Shown: positions 51,767 through 60,977 of the stretch, in pieces
Layout of the letters: each line of letters opens with the position of its first letter
Position numbering within the stretch: position 1 is the first letter of the stretch
Source of the DNA: Candidatus Flexifilum breve
Lineage (GTDB): Bacteria; Chloroflexota; Anaerolineae; Aggregatilineales; Phototrophicaceae
Length of the DNA stretch: 64,000 nucleotides
Reading direction: 5' to 3'
NCBI GenBank assembly: GCA_016717205.1
Contig: JADKGC010000008.1
Coordinates: 124,001-188,000 of the forward strand
Notes under the pieces: model-generated
What the model saw: only the letters and a program-made list of their open reading frames with translations
Database searches by the model: none
Told to the model about the DNA's origin: nothing
Translations under genes and position numbers: made by a program

Positions 51767-52534
51767 CTATTCGTTCCGTGCGACGACGATCATGCGCGGC
51801 GCGCCGTCCACGAACGGACTGCTGTCGAAATCGCCGTAGACTTCGTCCAGCGTCAAGCCCGCCGCGGTCAGCAGGAGCCGCATCTCTGACAGGAAGAAGT
51901 AGCGGACGATAGTCGGCGCGACCGTGCGGTAGAGCAGGTTATCGCTCGAAATCTCGTCGTAAATCCATGTGACGTACATCAACTGCTCGACGCGATCCAA
52001 CCGGCTGACCGATTGCTGCATGATCAGGTTGCCCGTCTCTTCGTCGGTGAAGGTGCGTTCCAGCGTCAGCGCTTCGCTGTCTGCCCCGGCGAAAGCTTCG
52101 CCCGCGTTCGGCAGGTCGATGACGAGCATGCCGCCCGGCGCGAGCCAGCCCTGAATGCGCTTGAGCAGACCGAGATGCGCTTCCTGCGAGTGGAAATGCA
52201 TGAAGGTGTTGTAGGGGATGACCACCAGCTTGTACTGCGTATCGAGCTGCACTTTGAGCGCGTCGCCCTGATGAAAGGTCACACGTCCGGCGAGGTGCGG
52301 CGAACCTTCCAGCTTTTGCTGCGCCTTTTCGAGCATCTGCGCGTCAATTTCGACGCCGTGCACCGTATACCCCTCATCGGCGAGGAAGAGCGCCACGCGC
52401 CCCGTGCCGCTGCCAATGATCAGGATCGGGTCGCCGCTGTCCGCCGCCAATTCGCTATACAACGATAAATCTTCCGTCTTATCCGCGTGTTCCGAGTCGT
52501 ACAGATAAGAGATCGTCGAGTAAAAGCCAGCCAT
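51767..52534 (-). CDS. Class I SAM-dependent methyltransferase
   Basis: A 255-residue protein with Rossmann motifs: motif I in ILIIGSGTGRVALFLADEG, acidic strand YTVHGVEIDAQMLEKA, motif II region VTFHQGDALKVQLD and the post-motif APGGMLVIDLPNAGEAF. The fold is certain but the substrate is not; the C-terminal strand region (YDEISSDNLLYRTVAPTI) is like small-molecule methyltransferases. It lies 3 bases after the enoyl-CoA hydratase-like gene on the same strand, in one short operon. Confidence 0.83.
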   Translation of the reverse strand: MAGFYSTISYLYDSEHADKTEDLSLYSELAADSGDPILIIGSGTGRVALFLADEGYTVHGVEIDAQMLEKAQQKLEGSPHLAGRVTFHQGDALKVQLDTQYKLVVIPYNTFMHFHSQEAHLGLLKRIQGWLAPGGMLVIDLPNAGEAFAGADSEALTLERTFTDEETGNLIMQQSVSRLDRVEQLMYVTWIYDEISSDNLLYRTVAPTIVRYFFLSEMRLLLTAAGLTLDEVYGDFDSSPFVDGAPRMIVVARNE

Positions 52535-52537
52535 CAG

Positions 52538-53305
52538 TTATATCCGTTTGTTCAGAAATGCTTGAAGGGTGCGCACCTGTGTTTCACCTTCCCACAGGGG
52601 CGGAAAAAGTGATCGCTCCGTCATGAGCGCCGTTTCATAGGGCTGATTCAGCCCCGCTTGCAGGAGGGTTTTCAGCGCGCGGACGGCGTCGGCATCCTGC
52701 GCGGCGATCTCGCCCGCCAGATCTAGCGCCGCACTGAGCGCTTGCCCCGCCGGAGCGACGCGATTCGCCAGCCCCGCGGCGAGCAGTTCCGGCGCTTTGA
52801 GCGCCTGCCCGCGTACCAGCCACTCGAGTGCCCGCGGATAGCCGACGAGCCGCAGCAACCGCTGCCCGCCGCCCCATCCGGGGACAACGCCGCGCTTGAT
52901 CTGCACGAAGCCGAAGCGCGCCGTTTCATCCACGACGCGCAGATCGCACGCCAGCGCGATCTCGCTGCCGCCGCCAAGCGCGTAACCGTTGACCGCGGCG
53001 ATCACCGGGATGGGTAAACGTTCCAGCGCGCGCAGCGCATCGCCCATGAGGGTGATCATCGCCAGCGCGTCGTCAGCGGTCGGGCGCGTGCTCATATCGA
53101 CCAGATCCGCACCACTGCAAAAGGCCGCGGTGCCTGCGCCTGTCAGAATTAACGCACGCAGGTCGGCTTTTGTCGCACACGCGCTGATCTGCGCGGCAAA
53201 GGCCTGCATCGTCGCCACATCGAGCGCGTTGTGCGCTTGTGGGCGGTTAAACGTGATAACATGGACGCCGGGCAGCGGCTGGTCAAGCAGAAGTGTGTCA
53301 GTCAT
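52538..53305 (-). CDS. Enoyl-CoA hydratase/isomerase family protein
   Basis: A 255-residue crotonase-fold protein. The oxyanion-hole segments are clear: ALILTGAGTAAFCSGADLVDM and NGYALGGGSEIALACDLRVV, then RFGFVQIKRGVVPGWGGGQR. The first catalytic Glu (GGGSE) is kept but the second (FGQPEI in classical hydratases) is replaced by Gln in FGFVQI, so hydratase activity is doubtful and isomerase, lyase or decarboxylase chemistry is possible. It precedes the methyltransferase gene in the same operon. Confidence 0.82.
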   Translation of the reverse strand: MTDTLLLDQPLPGVHVITFNRPQAHNALDVATMQAFAAQISACATKADLRALILTGAGTAAFCSGADLVDMSTRPTADDALAMITLMGDALRALERLPIPVIAAVNGYALGGGSEIALACDLRVVDETARFGFVQIKRGVVPGWGGGQRLLRLVGYPRALEWLVRGQALKAPELLAAGLANRVAPAGQALSAALDLAGEIAAQDADAVRALKTLLQAGLNQPYETALMTERSLFPPLWEGETQVRTLQAFLNKRI

Positions 53306-53466
53306 GGTCTTTCAGGTTTCCCTCACTCCCGATCAGCGTGTGGAAGCTGTCCGCTCGGCACAAGTTTGCAGTAGAAGGAGGTTTGTTTGGGCTAATCGTT
53401 AAAGGCTAAACGCTCAATGCTGCCTGCTCATTAGTCTAACGATTTCCCTACGCTGTGTGAAGTGAT

Positions 53467-53496
53467 TTGCGTAAATAATCGCTATTTTGCTACAAT
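53467..53496 (+). promoter_or_regulatory. Promoter of the secreted glycosidase cluster
   Basis: TTGCGT (53467-53472) and TACAAT (53491-53496) are 18 bases apart and 90 bases before the first glycosidase start. The gap around it (53306-53585) holds no other feature. Confidence 0.55.
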
Positions 53497-53585
53497 GCCG
53501 CCGATTCGCTTATGGCGACCTGTGTTCGGAGGGAGACGCTCACGCCTAAATTTAGCTGTGGGGTTGACCATAGTTGAGAGATAAT

Positions 53586-54926
53586 ATGCAGCCTCTAAAG
53601 ACTGTCCGTATTGGTTTGTTACTCGTTCTTCTCCTCCTGTCTGTCACCGTCTACGCTCAAGATCAAGGTTTTGACACTGTCACGACGACGAATGTGTCGC
53701 TGCGCAGCGGCCCCGGCACGGAATGGCGCCGCATCACCACCCTGCCGACTGGCACCGCCGTGCGGCTTGATGGTCAGGCCTTCAGTGGGGCGTGGGTGCG
53801 CGGCATCGCGTCCACGGGCGATATCGGCTGGATGCTCTCCGCCAACCTTAACATGACGGCGGACGCCGCCGCCGCGCTGCGTCCAGTGCTGCTCGAAGAT
53901 CCGTTTACGCTCCCGGCACCCGCCGCGGCGAACCCGCCCGCGGAAGTTCCGCCCGCCGTCGCGCCGACCGAAGTCCCGGGCGCGTTCGCGCCGCCCGCCA
54001 ACCTGCCGCCGACCAATGTGCGCGGCTTCAACCTCGGCGGGCACGTCGACGGCATGGGCGCGAACGCCATCAACCAGATGCACCGCGCGGGCATGACGTG
54101 GGTTAAGCGCCAGCTCCGCGACTTCCAAGACCCTGCGCCGTGGATCGCGCAGGCGCATGCCAACGGCTTCCGCATTCTGTTCGGGATGCTCGGCCCGGCG
54201 AGTCAGGTGACGAACCCCGGTTACATCGACCAGTACATCGACTGGGTTGCCCAAGCAGCCGCGCTCGGCGCGGATGCCATCGAAGTGTGGAACGAGCCGA
54301 ACATTCAAGCCGAATGGCAGATCGGCGCGATCAGCGCGCAGAGCTACACGGATCTGCTGCGCCGCGCCTACAACGCCATCAAAGCCGCCAACCCCAACAC
54401 GATGGTGATCAGCGCCGCGCCCGCGCCGACCGGCTTCTTTGGCGGGTGCAGCCTCGACGGGTGCGACGATAACCGCTACATCGAAGGGATGCGGGCGGCG
54501 GGCGCGCTCAACTACATGGACTGCATCGGCATCCACTATAACGAAGGTGTTGTCGCGCCCGATGCGACCAGCGGCGACCCCCGCGGCAACAGCACGTACT
54601 ACACCCGCTATTTCTGGGGCATGATCAACACCTACGTGGCGGTGTTTGGCCGCTCACGTCCGCTGTGCTTCACCGAATTCGGCTACCTGACCTCGGAAGG
54701 TCTGCCGCCGCTCCCCGGCTCATTTGGCTGGGCGAACCATGTCACGCTGGCTAATCAGGCGGCCTGGCTGGATCAAGCCGTGGCACTGGCGGCGAACAGC
54801 GGGTTGGTGCGCATGCTCATCATCTGGAATGTGGACTTCACCAACTACAGCCCGGACCCGATGGCGGGTTGGGCGATAGTGCGTCCGGACGGGTCTTGCC
54901 CGGCCTGTGACGCTCTCGGCAGTTAA
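53586..54926 (+). CDS. Secreted glycosidase 1: SH3 domain plus clan GH-A-like catalytic domain
   Basis: A 446-residue exported protein: signal MQPLKTVRIGLLLVLLLLSV, an SH3 domain (VSLRSGPGTEWRRITTLPTG, about residues 32-95), a Pro/Ala linker, and a TIM-barrel domain from NVRGFNLGGHVDGMGANAIN. The acid/base Glu is in ADAIEVWNEPNIQAEW (about residue 235) and the nucleophile Glu in PLCFTEFGYLTSEG (about 363), as in GH39/GH5-like clan A enzymes. The end is GWAIVRPDGSCPACDA. No family could be fixed. It is the first of four related genes in tandem. Confidence 0.8.
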   Translation: MQPLKTVRIGLLLVLLLLSVTVYAQDQGFDTVTTTNVSLRSGPGTEWRRITTLPTGTAVRLDGQAFSGAWVRGIASTGDIGWMLSANLNMTADAAAALRPVLLEDPFTLPAPAAANPPAEVPPAVAPTEVPGAFAPPANLPPTNVRGFNLGGHVDGMGANAINQMHRAGMTWVKRQLRDFQDPAPWIAQAHANGFRILFGMLGPASQVTNPGYIDQYIDWVAQAAALGADAIEVWNEPNIQAEWQIGAISAQSYTDLLRRAYNAIKAANPNTMVISAAPAPTGFFGGCSLDGCDDNRYIEGMRAAGALNYMDCIGIHYNEGVVAPDATSGDPRGNSTYYTRYFWGMINTYVAVFGRSRPLCFTEFGYLTSEGLPPLPGSFGWANHVTLANQAAWLDQAVALAANSGLVRMLIIWNVDFTNYSPDPMAGWAIVRPDGSCPACDALGS

Positions 54927-54942
54927 GTGAAAGGACGACGCA

Positions 54943-57822
54943 TTGGACGTTCAACCGATGCTCAATGAGGAAATGCCAGTCAATCCCGCTCCGCGCCGGG
55001 GCGGCTTCGGCTGCTGGATCACGGGCTGCGCGACGGTGCTCGTCGCGGGCGCGTTGATCGCGGCTGGCCTGCTGCTGCCCCCGTTCAATCTGGCGGATCG
55101 ACTGCGCGGCACGAATTACGCCATGTTGAGCGCGGAAGCCAACGCGGTTGCCGAAGGCGAACTAACCCTCGCCGTCTATGGTGAGGATTTCGGCCAGAAC
55201 TTCGGCGTGGATGTGCAAAGCGTTCCCATGACCAGCTTTTTGGCGGGCGATACGACGGCGGGCGCGTGGATTCCCGATGCGCTGGCCGCCGCTCCGCCGA
55301 CACTGGCCATTCAAAGCAGCGTTTACAGCATCAAGACGACCGGGGCCGCGCCTGACGAAGTCACGTTGAGTCTGACCATCCCCTCGGGTGTCGACACCGA
55401 TGTGCTGGACTTGTACACGTGGGACACTAACAGCAATACGTGGCGCTTCATTCCCGCGCAGGAGATCGGTGGGGCACTCGTGACCACGGTCGCCACGGTG
55501 CCGGAACACGTGGCGCTGTTTCAGGCCGCCCCGCCCGATCAGCCGCGTGTGCTGCTCAGCTATGACGTGACGCAGGTGCTCTCCAGCGACAGCGCGCAGT
55601 TGGCGACGTTTGTCGCGCCGGCAGGTTTGCAGCCCGCGCTGGATGGCAAGCTCGTCGGCGCGTTGGGCGCCGGTTTTGACCTGAACGCGGGCTATCTGGT
55701 CACGCCCGCTGTCCGCAACTATGTCGATCCGCTGGCGACCGACCCGCAGACGGTCAGCGCCATCCTCGCGAACAACACGCTGCGCGCCGAACATGCGCTG
55801 CAAGTGGCGGCGTTTGCAGGTGCGGGCTACGACGGCGTGCTGATCGATTACCGCGATTTGCCCGCGGACATGCGCGCCAACTTCAGCCAGTTCGTCACCG
55901 ATCTCGGCGCGCGCCTCGATCAGGTTGGTCTGCTGCTGATTGTGAGCGTCCCGGCGGCGGAGAACGTCGGCGGGGAATGGGAAACGGGCGCGTACGATTG
56001 GCGCGCTATCGGCAGTGCGGCGGATTTCGTGCAGATCAACCTGCCGAGCGATCCGCGCGCTTTCGAAACCGGGTCAGATCGCTTGGTGGAAGCTATGCTC
56101 CGCTGGGGGGTCGGTGAAGTCAGCCGCGACAAAATGCTGATCGGTCTGTCGGCGCTCTCTCAGCGCGAGACGAATGGCACGTTCGCGCCGATTGGCTTCG
56201 GCGAGGCGCTCTCCGCCCTCGGCGACGTGGCGGTCGAAGCGCAGACCAGCGAAACCGGGACGATTGACCCCGGCGCGCTGATCATGGCGCGGTTGGATGG
56301 CTACAATGTCGCGGCGGGCACGGAAGCGAGCATCGCCGGGACGTTCATCGAATACATGGATGAGAGCGGCAATCCGGTCGCGCGCATGTGGCTGACGACG
56401 CCGGAAGCCCTACGCTATCGCATGGATAAAACTGTGCCCTTCGCGCTCGGTGGCGTCGCCTTCGCCGATTTGCTCGGCGGTGGCGTAGCGGGCGGCGTGG
56501 CCCAGACGATTCTCGACTACAAGCTTGGCCTGCCTGATATGCCGGGCGCGAGTGAACTGGCGCTGCGTTGGACGATTCAAGGCGCGGACGGCACGGTGCT
56601 GGACACGGTGCAGACGGGGTTGAACGATGAACTCGTCGCCACCATCGCCGCGCCCGATGGCAACTACGCGATCAACGTCGAAGTCGTCGGCGGTGACTCC
56701 AGCAATGCGGCGCGCGGCGGTGCAGCGGTCGCGGTCTTCGCGCCCACACTCACGCCGACGCCGCTGCCGACCTCGACGCCCACGCCGACCCCCGCGCCGA
56801 CGGTCGCGCCGATTGTGCAGCCGGTCGCCCCGGTGGCGCAGCCGGGCGGCGGTGGTCAAGGGGCGGTTGCGCCGGGCGCGGGCAGCATCGTCGTCGGCAA
56901 CTTTGAGTATGGCGGTCACGTCACCGGGACGGGCACAGGCGCGAGCGGCGCCATGCAGCGGGCGGGCATGACGTGGATGAAAGTGCAGCTCCGCTACAGC
57001 CCCGGCACCGATCCGGGCGTGGCGTCGCAGTACATCAGCGAGGCGCACGGGCGCGGCTTCAAGATTCTGCTCGGCGTGGTCGGCTACCCGGCAGATCTCG
57101 CGGCGGGCGGTTCCGGCTACATGCAGCAGTTTGCCTCCTTCCTCGGCGGCGTCGCCTCACAGGGACCGGACGCCATCGAAGTGTGGAATGAGCCGAACAT
57201 CGACCGCGAATGGCCGGAAGGGCAGATCAGCGGCGCGACCTATACTGAAATGCTGCGCCTCGCCTATCAGGCGATCAAGGGCGCGAACGGCGGCGTGATG
57301 GTCATCAGCGCCGCTCCCGCACCCACCGGGGCGGAAGCGGCGTATCCGGGGCGTGTGGTCAATGATGATCGCTTCGTCCGCGATATGGTGGCGGCGGGCG
57401 CGGCCAACTACATGGACTGCCTCGGCGCGCACTACAACGAAGGCATCGTGCCGCCCTCGGCGCGCAATGGCGACCCGCGCGATGGCTACTACACGCGCTA
57501 TTTCTTCGGCATGCTCGACACGTATTGGAACGCCATCGGCGGCGCGCGCCCGATCTGCTTCACCGAGTTGGGCTACCTGACGCCGGAAGGCTACCCGCCG
57601 CTCGATCCGTATTTCGGTTGGGCGTCAAATGTGACGGTGGCGCAGCAGGCCGCATGGCTGGCGGAAGCGGCGGCCTTGGCTTCGCAGAGCGGCAAAGTCC
57701 GCCTGATGATCATCTGGAATGTCGATTTCAGCAATTACGGCGCGGACCCGATGGCCGGGTACGCGATGATTCGTCCCGGTGGCGGGTGTCCCGCGTGCGA
57801 TGCGATGGCGGCGGCGCGGTGA
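54943..57822 (+). CDS. Secreted glycosidase 2: degenerate GH18-like domain plus clan GH-A-like domain
   Basis: A 959-residue protein with one N-terminal membrane anchor (CATVLVAGALIAAGLLL). Residues about 60-200 are beta-rich. A TIM-barrel like that of YaaH/SleL GH18 proteins follows (ALQVAAFAGAGYDGVLIDY, GVGEVSRDKMLIGLSAL), but the DxxDxDxE motif is DGVLIDYR, without the catalytic Glu. A TPTP linker (about 605-625) leads to a second barrel closely related to glycosidase 1, with EVWNEPN near 745 and CFTELGY near 873, and it ends IRPGGGCPACDA. TTG 54943 was chosen because AAAGGACG lies 6-13 bases upstream. Confidence 0.75.
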   Translation: MDVQPMLNEEMPVNPAPRRGGFGCWITGCATVLVAGALIAAGLLLPPFNLADRLRGTNYAMLSAEANAVAEGELTLAVYGEDFGQNFGVDVQSVPMTSFLAGDTTAGAWIPDALAAAPPTLAIQSSVYSIKTTGAAPDEVTLSLTIPSGVDTDVLDLYTWDTNSNTWRFIPAQEIGGALVTTVATVPEHVALFQAAPPDQPRVLLSYDVTQVLSSDSAQLATFVAPAGLQPALDGKLVGALGAGFDLNAGYLVTPAVRNYVDPLATDPQTVSAILANNTLRAEHALQVAAFAGAGYDGVLIDYRDLPADMRANFSQFVTDLGARLDQVGLLLIVSVPAAENVGGEWETGAYDWRAIGSAADFVQINLPSDPRAFETGSDRLVEAMLRWGVGEVSRDKMLIGLSALSQRETNGTFAPIGFGEALSALGDVAVEAQTSETGTIDPGALIMARLDGYNVAAGTEASIAGTFIEYMDESGNPVARMWLTTPEALRYRMDKTVPFALGGVAFADLLGGGVAGGVAQTILDYKLGLPDMPGASELALRWTIQGADGTVLDTVQTGLNDELVATIAAPDGNYAINVEVVGGDSSNAARGGAAVAVFAPTLTPTPLPTSTPTPTPAPTVAPIVQPVAPVAQPGGGGQGAVAPGAGSIVVGNFEYGGHVTGTGTGASGAMQRAGMTWMKVQLRYSPGTDPGVASQYISEAHGRGFKILLGVVGYPADLAAGGSGYMQQFASFLGGVASQGPDAIEVWNEPNIDREWPEGQISGATYTEMLRLAYQAIKGANGGVMVISAAPAPTGAEAAYPGRVVNDDRFVRDMVAAGAANYMDCLGAHYNEGIVPPSARNGDPRDGYYTRYFFGMLDTYWNAIGGARPICFTELGYLTPEGYPPLDPYFGWASNVTVAQQAAWLAEAAALASQSGKVRLMIIWNVDFSNYGADPMAGYAMIRPGGGCPACDAMAAAR

Positions 57823-58207
57823 GTTAACCCCTCACGCCTGCCCTCTTCTAGGGAAGAGGTGGATCGTTTGAAACAAGCCAGTTGAATGTAGGGGAGGGGC
57901 AAGCCCCTCCCGTTGTGTGGGCGAGGCTTGAGCGTGTTGAAAAAGGTCAGATTCTGACCCCACCCTCGACCCCTCCCCGAATTCAGGGAGGGGAGCCAAC
58001 AGCACTCGCAACGTCTCCCCGCTTGCGTGGGAGAGGGGTTAGGGGTGAGGGGTTTCAAACACCCTCTTGCCTCGCCCCTACAGATGCATCCCGAAATTCG
58101 AGTGTCGCCCTCAGATCTTTTGGAGACGCGGGATTTAGGGGTGAGTTAGAGGCTATCGGCTCATTGCTAATAGCTATCAGCTATCAGCTTGACGAAGGAG
58201 TCAACGA
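57823..58207. repeat. Palindromic repeats between glycosidase genes 2 and 3
   Basis: It holds TAGGGGAGGGGCAAGCCCCTCCC (57888-57910), a CCCTCCCCGAATTCAGGGAGGGG element (57972-57994), CTCCCC..GGAGAGGGGTTAGGGGTGAGG (58014-58051) and short CTATCAGCTATCAGCTT tandem units (58170-58188). No gene is seen. Confidence 0.75.
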
Positions 58208-59650
58208 ATGGCAGCAATGACACGAGCGGCGTTTCGCCGACAGGTGCGGAATTTCGTCCTGATCTGGATCGGGCTGACGGTGGTGATCGGTGCGGTGACG
58301 TTCATTGCCGTGTACATGACCTACCCGTCGATCAACCCCGGCGGCGGCGATCTGCGCAGCAGCGCGGCGCTGCCCACGGAAGCGGCAACCGAAGTCGCGC
58401 AGGTGGCGGCGACCGCGACGGCGACCGTGCAATCCCAGCCGACGCCGACCGATTACGTTTTGCCGACGGTCACGCCCCGTGGTGGCGCGACCGCTCAGCC
58501 TGAAGCGGGCGCGCAGGCGGCGAGTCCCGCCGCGCCGGAGCCAACCAGTCTCCCGGCGACGCCGCTCCCGGTCGATGTGCAGCGCTTCCAGATGGGCGTG
58601 CAGGTGCAGGTGAGCTACGACAATATGGCCGGCTGGATGGACGTGGCGGCGAATCAGCTCAGCATGGATTGGGTCAAGATGCAGGTGCGCTGGGAAGACA
58701 TTGAAGCGGAAAAAGACGTGTATGACTGGTTCTACCTCGACACGTACCTCCCCGCCGCGCAGGCGCAGGGCGTCAAGGTGTTGATCTCGGTCGTGACTGC
58801 GCCCGCGTGGGCGCGCGAACCGGGCGCGAATCTCGATGCGCACGGCCCGCCCGCCGACCCCAACGAATACGCGCAGTTCGTGGCCGATATCCTCGAACGC
58901 TACCCGAATATGGTGCACGCCGTCGAAGTGTGGAACGAGATGAATCTCGACCGCGAATGGACCTCGACCCGCGGTTTGAGCGCGGCCAACTACGTTGAAC
59001 TGCTGCGCGTCACGGCGCAGGCGATCAAAGCGGTTGATCCCGGCGTGATCGTCGTCAGCGGCGCGCTCTCGCCCACGGGTCTGAGTGACGGTGTGCGCGC
59101 GTGGGACGACTTTGTCTACATGGATCAACTGATTGCGGCGGGGCTGCTCAACTACGCGGACTGCGTCGGCGCACACCACAACGGCTACAACCTCAGCCCG
59201 CAGTACACATGGGATGCCGCGCCCAACGACCCGAGCGCGACCTTCCGCGGCCCGTTTGATAACCCGCACCACAGTTGGAGCTTCCGCTCCACGCTGCAGA
59301 CCTACGCCGATAAAATCGCGCTGGCGGGCGGCGATCAGCGCCTGTGCGTGACCGAGTTCGGTTGGCCGTCGGCAGAAGGGCTGGATGGCGTGCCGGAAGG
59401 CTTCGGCTTCGCCAACGATAACTCGCTCGAAGAACAGCGCGACTTCACCCTTCAGGCCATTGAGTTTATGGAGCAGTCCGACTTCGTCCAGTTGGCCTTC
59501 CTGTGGAATCTCAACTACGGGGCGCAGGCGGGTTGGGCGAGCGATAACGACAACGTGCCGTATTCGATCATCGGGCCGAACTTCGTGTTCCGCCCCGTGT
59601 TCGACGCCGTGCGCGACTGGAATCGCGAATACGAAGCGCAGTTTCAATAA
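58208..59650 (+). CDS. Membrane-anchored glycosidase 3, clan GH-A-like
   Basis: A 480-residue protein with a single N-terminal anchor (NFVLIWIGLTVVIGAVTFIA), a Thr/Pro/Ala-rich spacer to about residue 120 and a TIM-barrel. The barrel has WEDIEAEKDVYDWFYLDTYL, acid/base HAVEVWNEMNLDREW (about 242) and nucleophile LCVTEFGWPSAEG (about 384). This layout is that of GH39-like beta-xylosidase/cellulase-type enzymes. It differs from genes 1 and 2 in lacking the C-terminal CPACD motif. It is the third gene of the cluster. Confidence 0.8.
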   Translation: MAAMTRAAFRRQVRNFVLIWIGLTVVIGAVTFIAVYMTYPSINPGGGDLRSSAALPTEAATEVAQVAATATATVQSQPTPTDYVLPTVTPRGGATAQPEAGAQAASPAAPEPTSLPATPLPVDVQRFQMGVQVQVSYDNMAGWMDVAANQLSMDWVKMQVRWEDIEAEKDVYDWFYLDTYLPAAQAQGVKVLISVVTAPAWAREPGANLDAHGPPADPNEYAQFVADILERYPNMVHAVEVWNEMNLDREWTSTRGLSAANYVELLRVTAQAIKAVDPGVIVVSGALSPTGLSDGVRAWDDFVYMDQLIAAGLLNYADCVGAHHNGYNLSPQYTWDAAPNDPSATFRGPFDNPHHSWSFRSTLQTYADKIALAGGDQRLCVTEFGWPSAEGLDGVPEGFGFANDNSLEEQRDFTLQAIEFMEQSDFVQLAFLWNLNYGAQAGWASDNDNVPYSIIGPNFVFRPVFDAVRDWNREYEAQFQ

Positions 59651-59683
59651 GGACACTATGCATTCATCGATGCCAGTAGGGGC

Positions 59684-59812
59684 GCAGCGTGCTGCGCCCC
59701 TGTCATTTCTACGCAAGAAAACTAACCTCACCCCCCAACCCCCTCTCCTAAACGAGAGGGCGAGTCAGAGTCGTCCCCTCTCCTTTAGGAGAGGGGAAAC
59801 AGGGGTGAGGTT
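59684..59812. repeat. Palindromic repeats at the start of glycosidase 4
   Basis: TAGGGGCGCAGCGTGCTGCGCCCC (59687-59710), CCTCACCCCCCAACCCCCTCTCC..GAGAGGG (59727-59760) and CCCTCTCC..GGAGAGGGG.AGGGGTGAGG (59777-59810) run into each other. The last one appears to hold the ribosome site and GTG start of the next gene. Confidence 0.8.
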
Positions 59813-60977
59813 TCTACTTCTCCTCGCCGCGTGTCTGCTGCTGCTCACCGTGCCGCTGTCGTCGACCGACGCCTTCATGGGGTTCGCCGTGACCGACCCG
59901 CCGTTCGCCTCGCTGACCTACAGCATTCAGGCGTTTCTGTGGTGGGATCACGGCTTTGCGGGGCGCGACATGGACTGGGTTCAGTTGATGGCCTTCAGCC
60001 ACGTCAAGCAGACCTTCGCGTGGGAAGACATCGAACTCGCGCCGAACGAATTCCACTTTGACCGCGCCGATCAACTGGTGGGTGAGCTGGAAGCCAAGCG
60101 TTTGCGCATCGTCGCCCGCCTGAGTGACGCGCCCGATTGGACACATCCCGGTCTCACGGGCGATTTTGTCGACGCGCCGCCGGACGATAGCGCCCTGTTC
60201 GGGCGCTACTGTGGCACCTTGGCCGCGCGCTTTCGCGGACGCATCGACGCGTATCAAATCTGGAACGAGCCGAATCTCGCGCGGGAGTGGGGCAACCAGA
60301 CGCCTAACGCGGCGGGCTACGTCGCGCTACTCAGAGCGTGTAGTATCGCCATTCGCCTCGCCGACCCCGACGCGATTCTGATTTCGGCGGGGCTGGCGCC
60401 GACGGGCAACTATGACGCCAACGCCCACCCCGACGATGTGTATCTGCAAGCGATGTACGACGCGGGCTTTCAGCAGTACGTCGACGTAGTGGGCATGCAC
60501 GCCCCCGGTTTCTCCGCGCCGGAAACCGACCCTGCCGACGGGGCGGGCGGGCATCGCTTCTTCACCTTCCGCCGCATCGAAGACCTGCGCCGCCTGATGG
60601 TCGCCAATGGTGACGCCGCGCGGCAGGTCGCCATCCTCGAAACGGGCTGGACGACCGATCAGCAGAATCCTGATTACCAGTGGTTCGCCGTGGATGAGCC
60701 GACGCAGGCGCGCAATCTAGTCGCCGCCTACCAATACGCCGCCGAACATTGGCGTCCGTGGGTTGGCCTGATGAGCACGATCTACATCGCCGCGCCGGAC
60801 TGGACGGAAAACGACGAAGAATGGTGGTGGGCGATCACCACGCCAACCGGGTATACTCGACCGTCATATATCGATTTGGCGAATATGGCGAAGTACTGCG
60901 GTGACCGCGTTTTACCCGCGCGCGATCCCAGCAGCCCGGAGGCTCTTGGTCTTGTCCCCGTCTATCCTTGCAGTTAG
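59805..60977 (+). CDS. Secreted glycosidase 4, clan GH-A-like
   Basis: A 390-residue protein with signal VRFLLLLAACLLLLTVPLSS and a TIM-barrel: FAWEDIELAPNEFHFDRADQ, acid/base IDAYQIWNEPNLAREW (about residue 153), and a nucleophile candidate VAILETGWTTDQQN (about 278). The pattern is clan GH-A-like. GTG 59805 was chosen because it lies at the edge of the signal peptide and GGAGAGGGG precedes it; the alternative ATG at 59658 would make the protein start with about 50 residues encoded by palindromic repeats. Substrate unknown. Confidence 0.75.
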   Translation: MRFLLLLAACLLLLTVPLSSTDAFMGFAVTDPPFASLTYSIQAFLWWDHGFAGRDMDWVQLMAFSHVKQTFAWEDIELAPNEFHFDRADQLVGELEAKRLRIVARLSDAPDWTHPGLTGDFVDAPPDDSALFGRYCGTLAARFRGRIDAYQIWNEPNLAREWGNQTPNAAGYVALLRACSIAIRLADPDAILISAGLAPTGNYDANAHPDDVYLQAMYDAGFQQYVDVVGMHAPGFSAPETDPADGAGGHRFFTFRRIEDLRRLMVANGDAARQVAILETGWTTDQQNPDYQWFAVDEPTQARNLVAAYQYAAEHWRPWVGLMSTIYIAAPDWTENDEEWWWAITTPTGYTRPSYIDLANMAKYCGDRVLPARDPSSPEALGLVPVYPCS

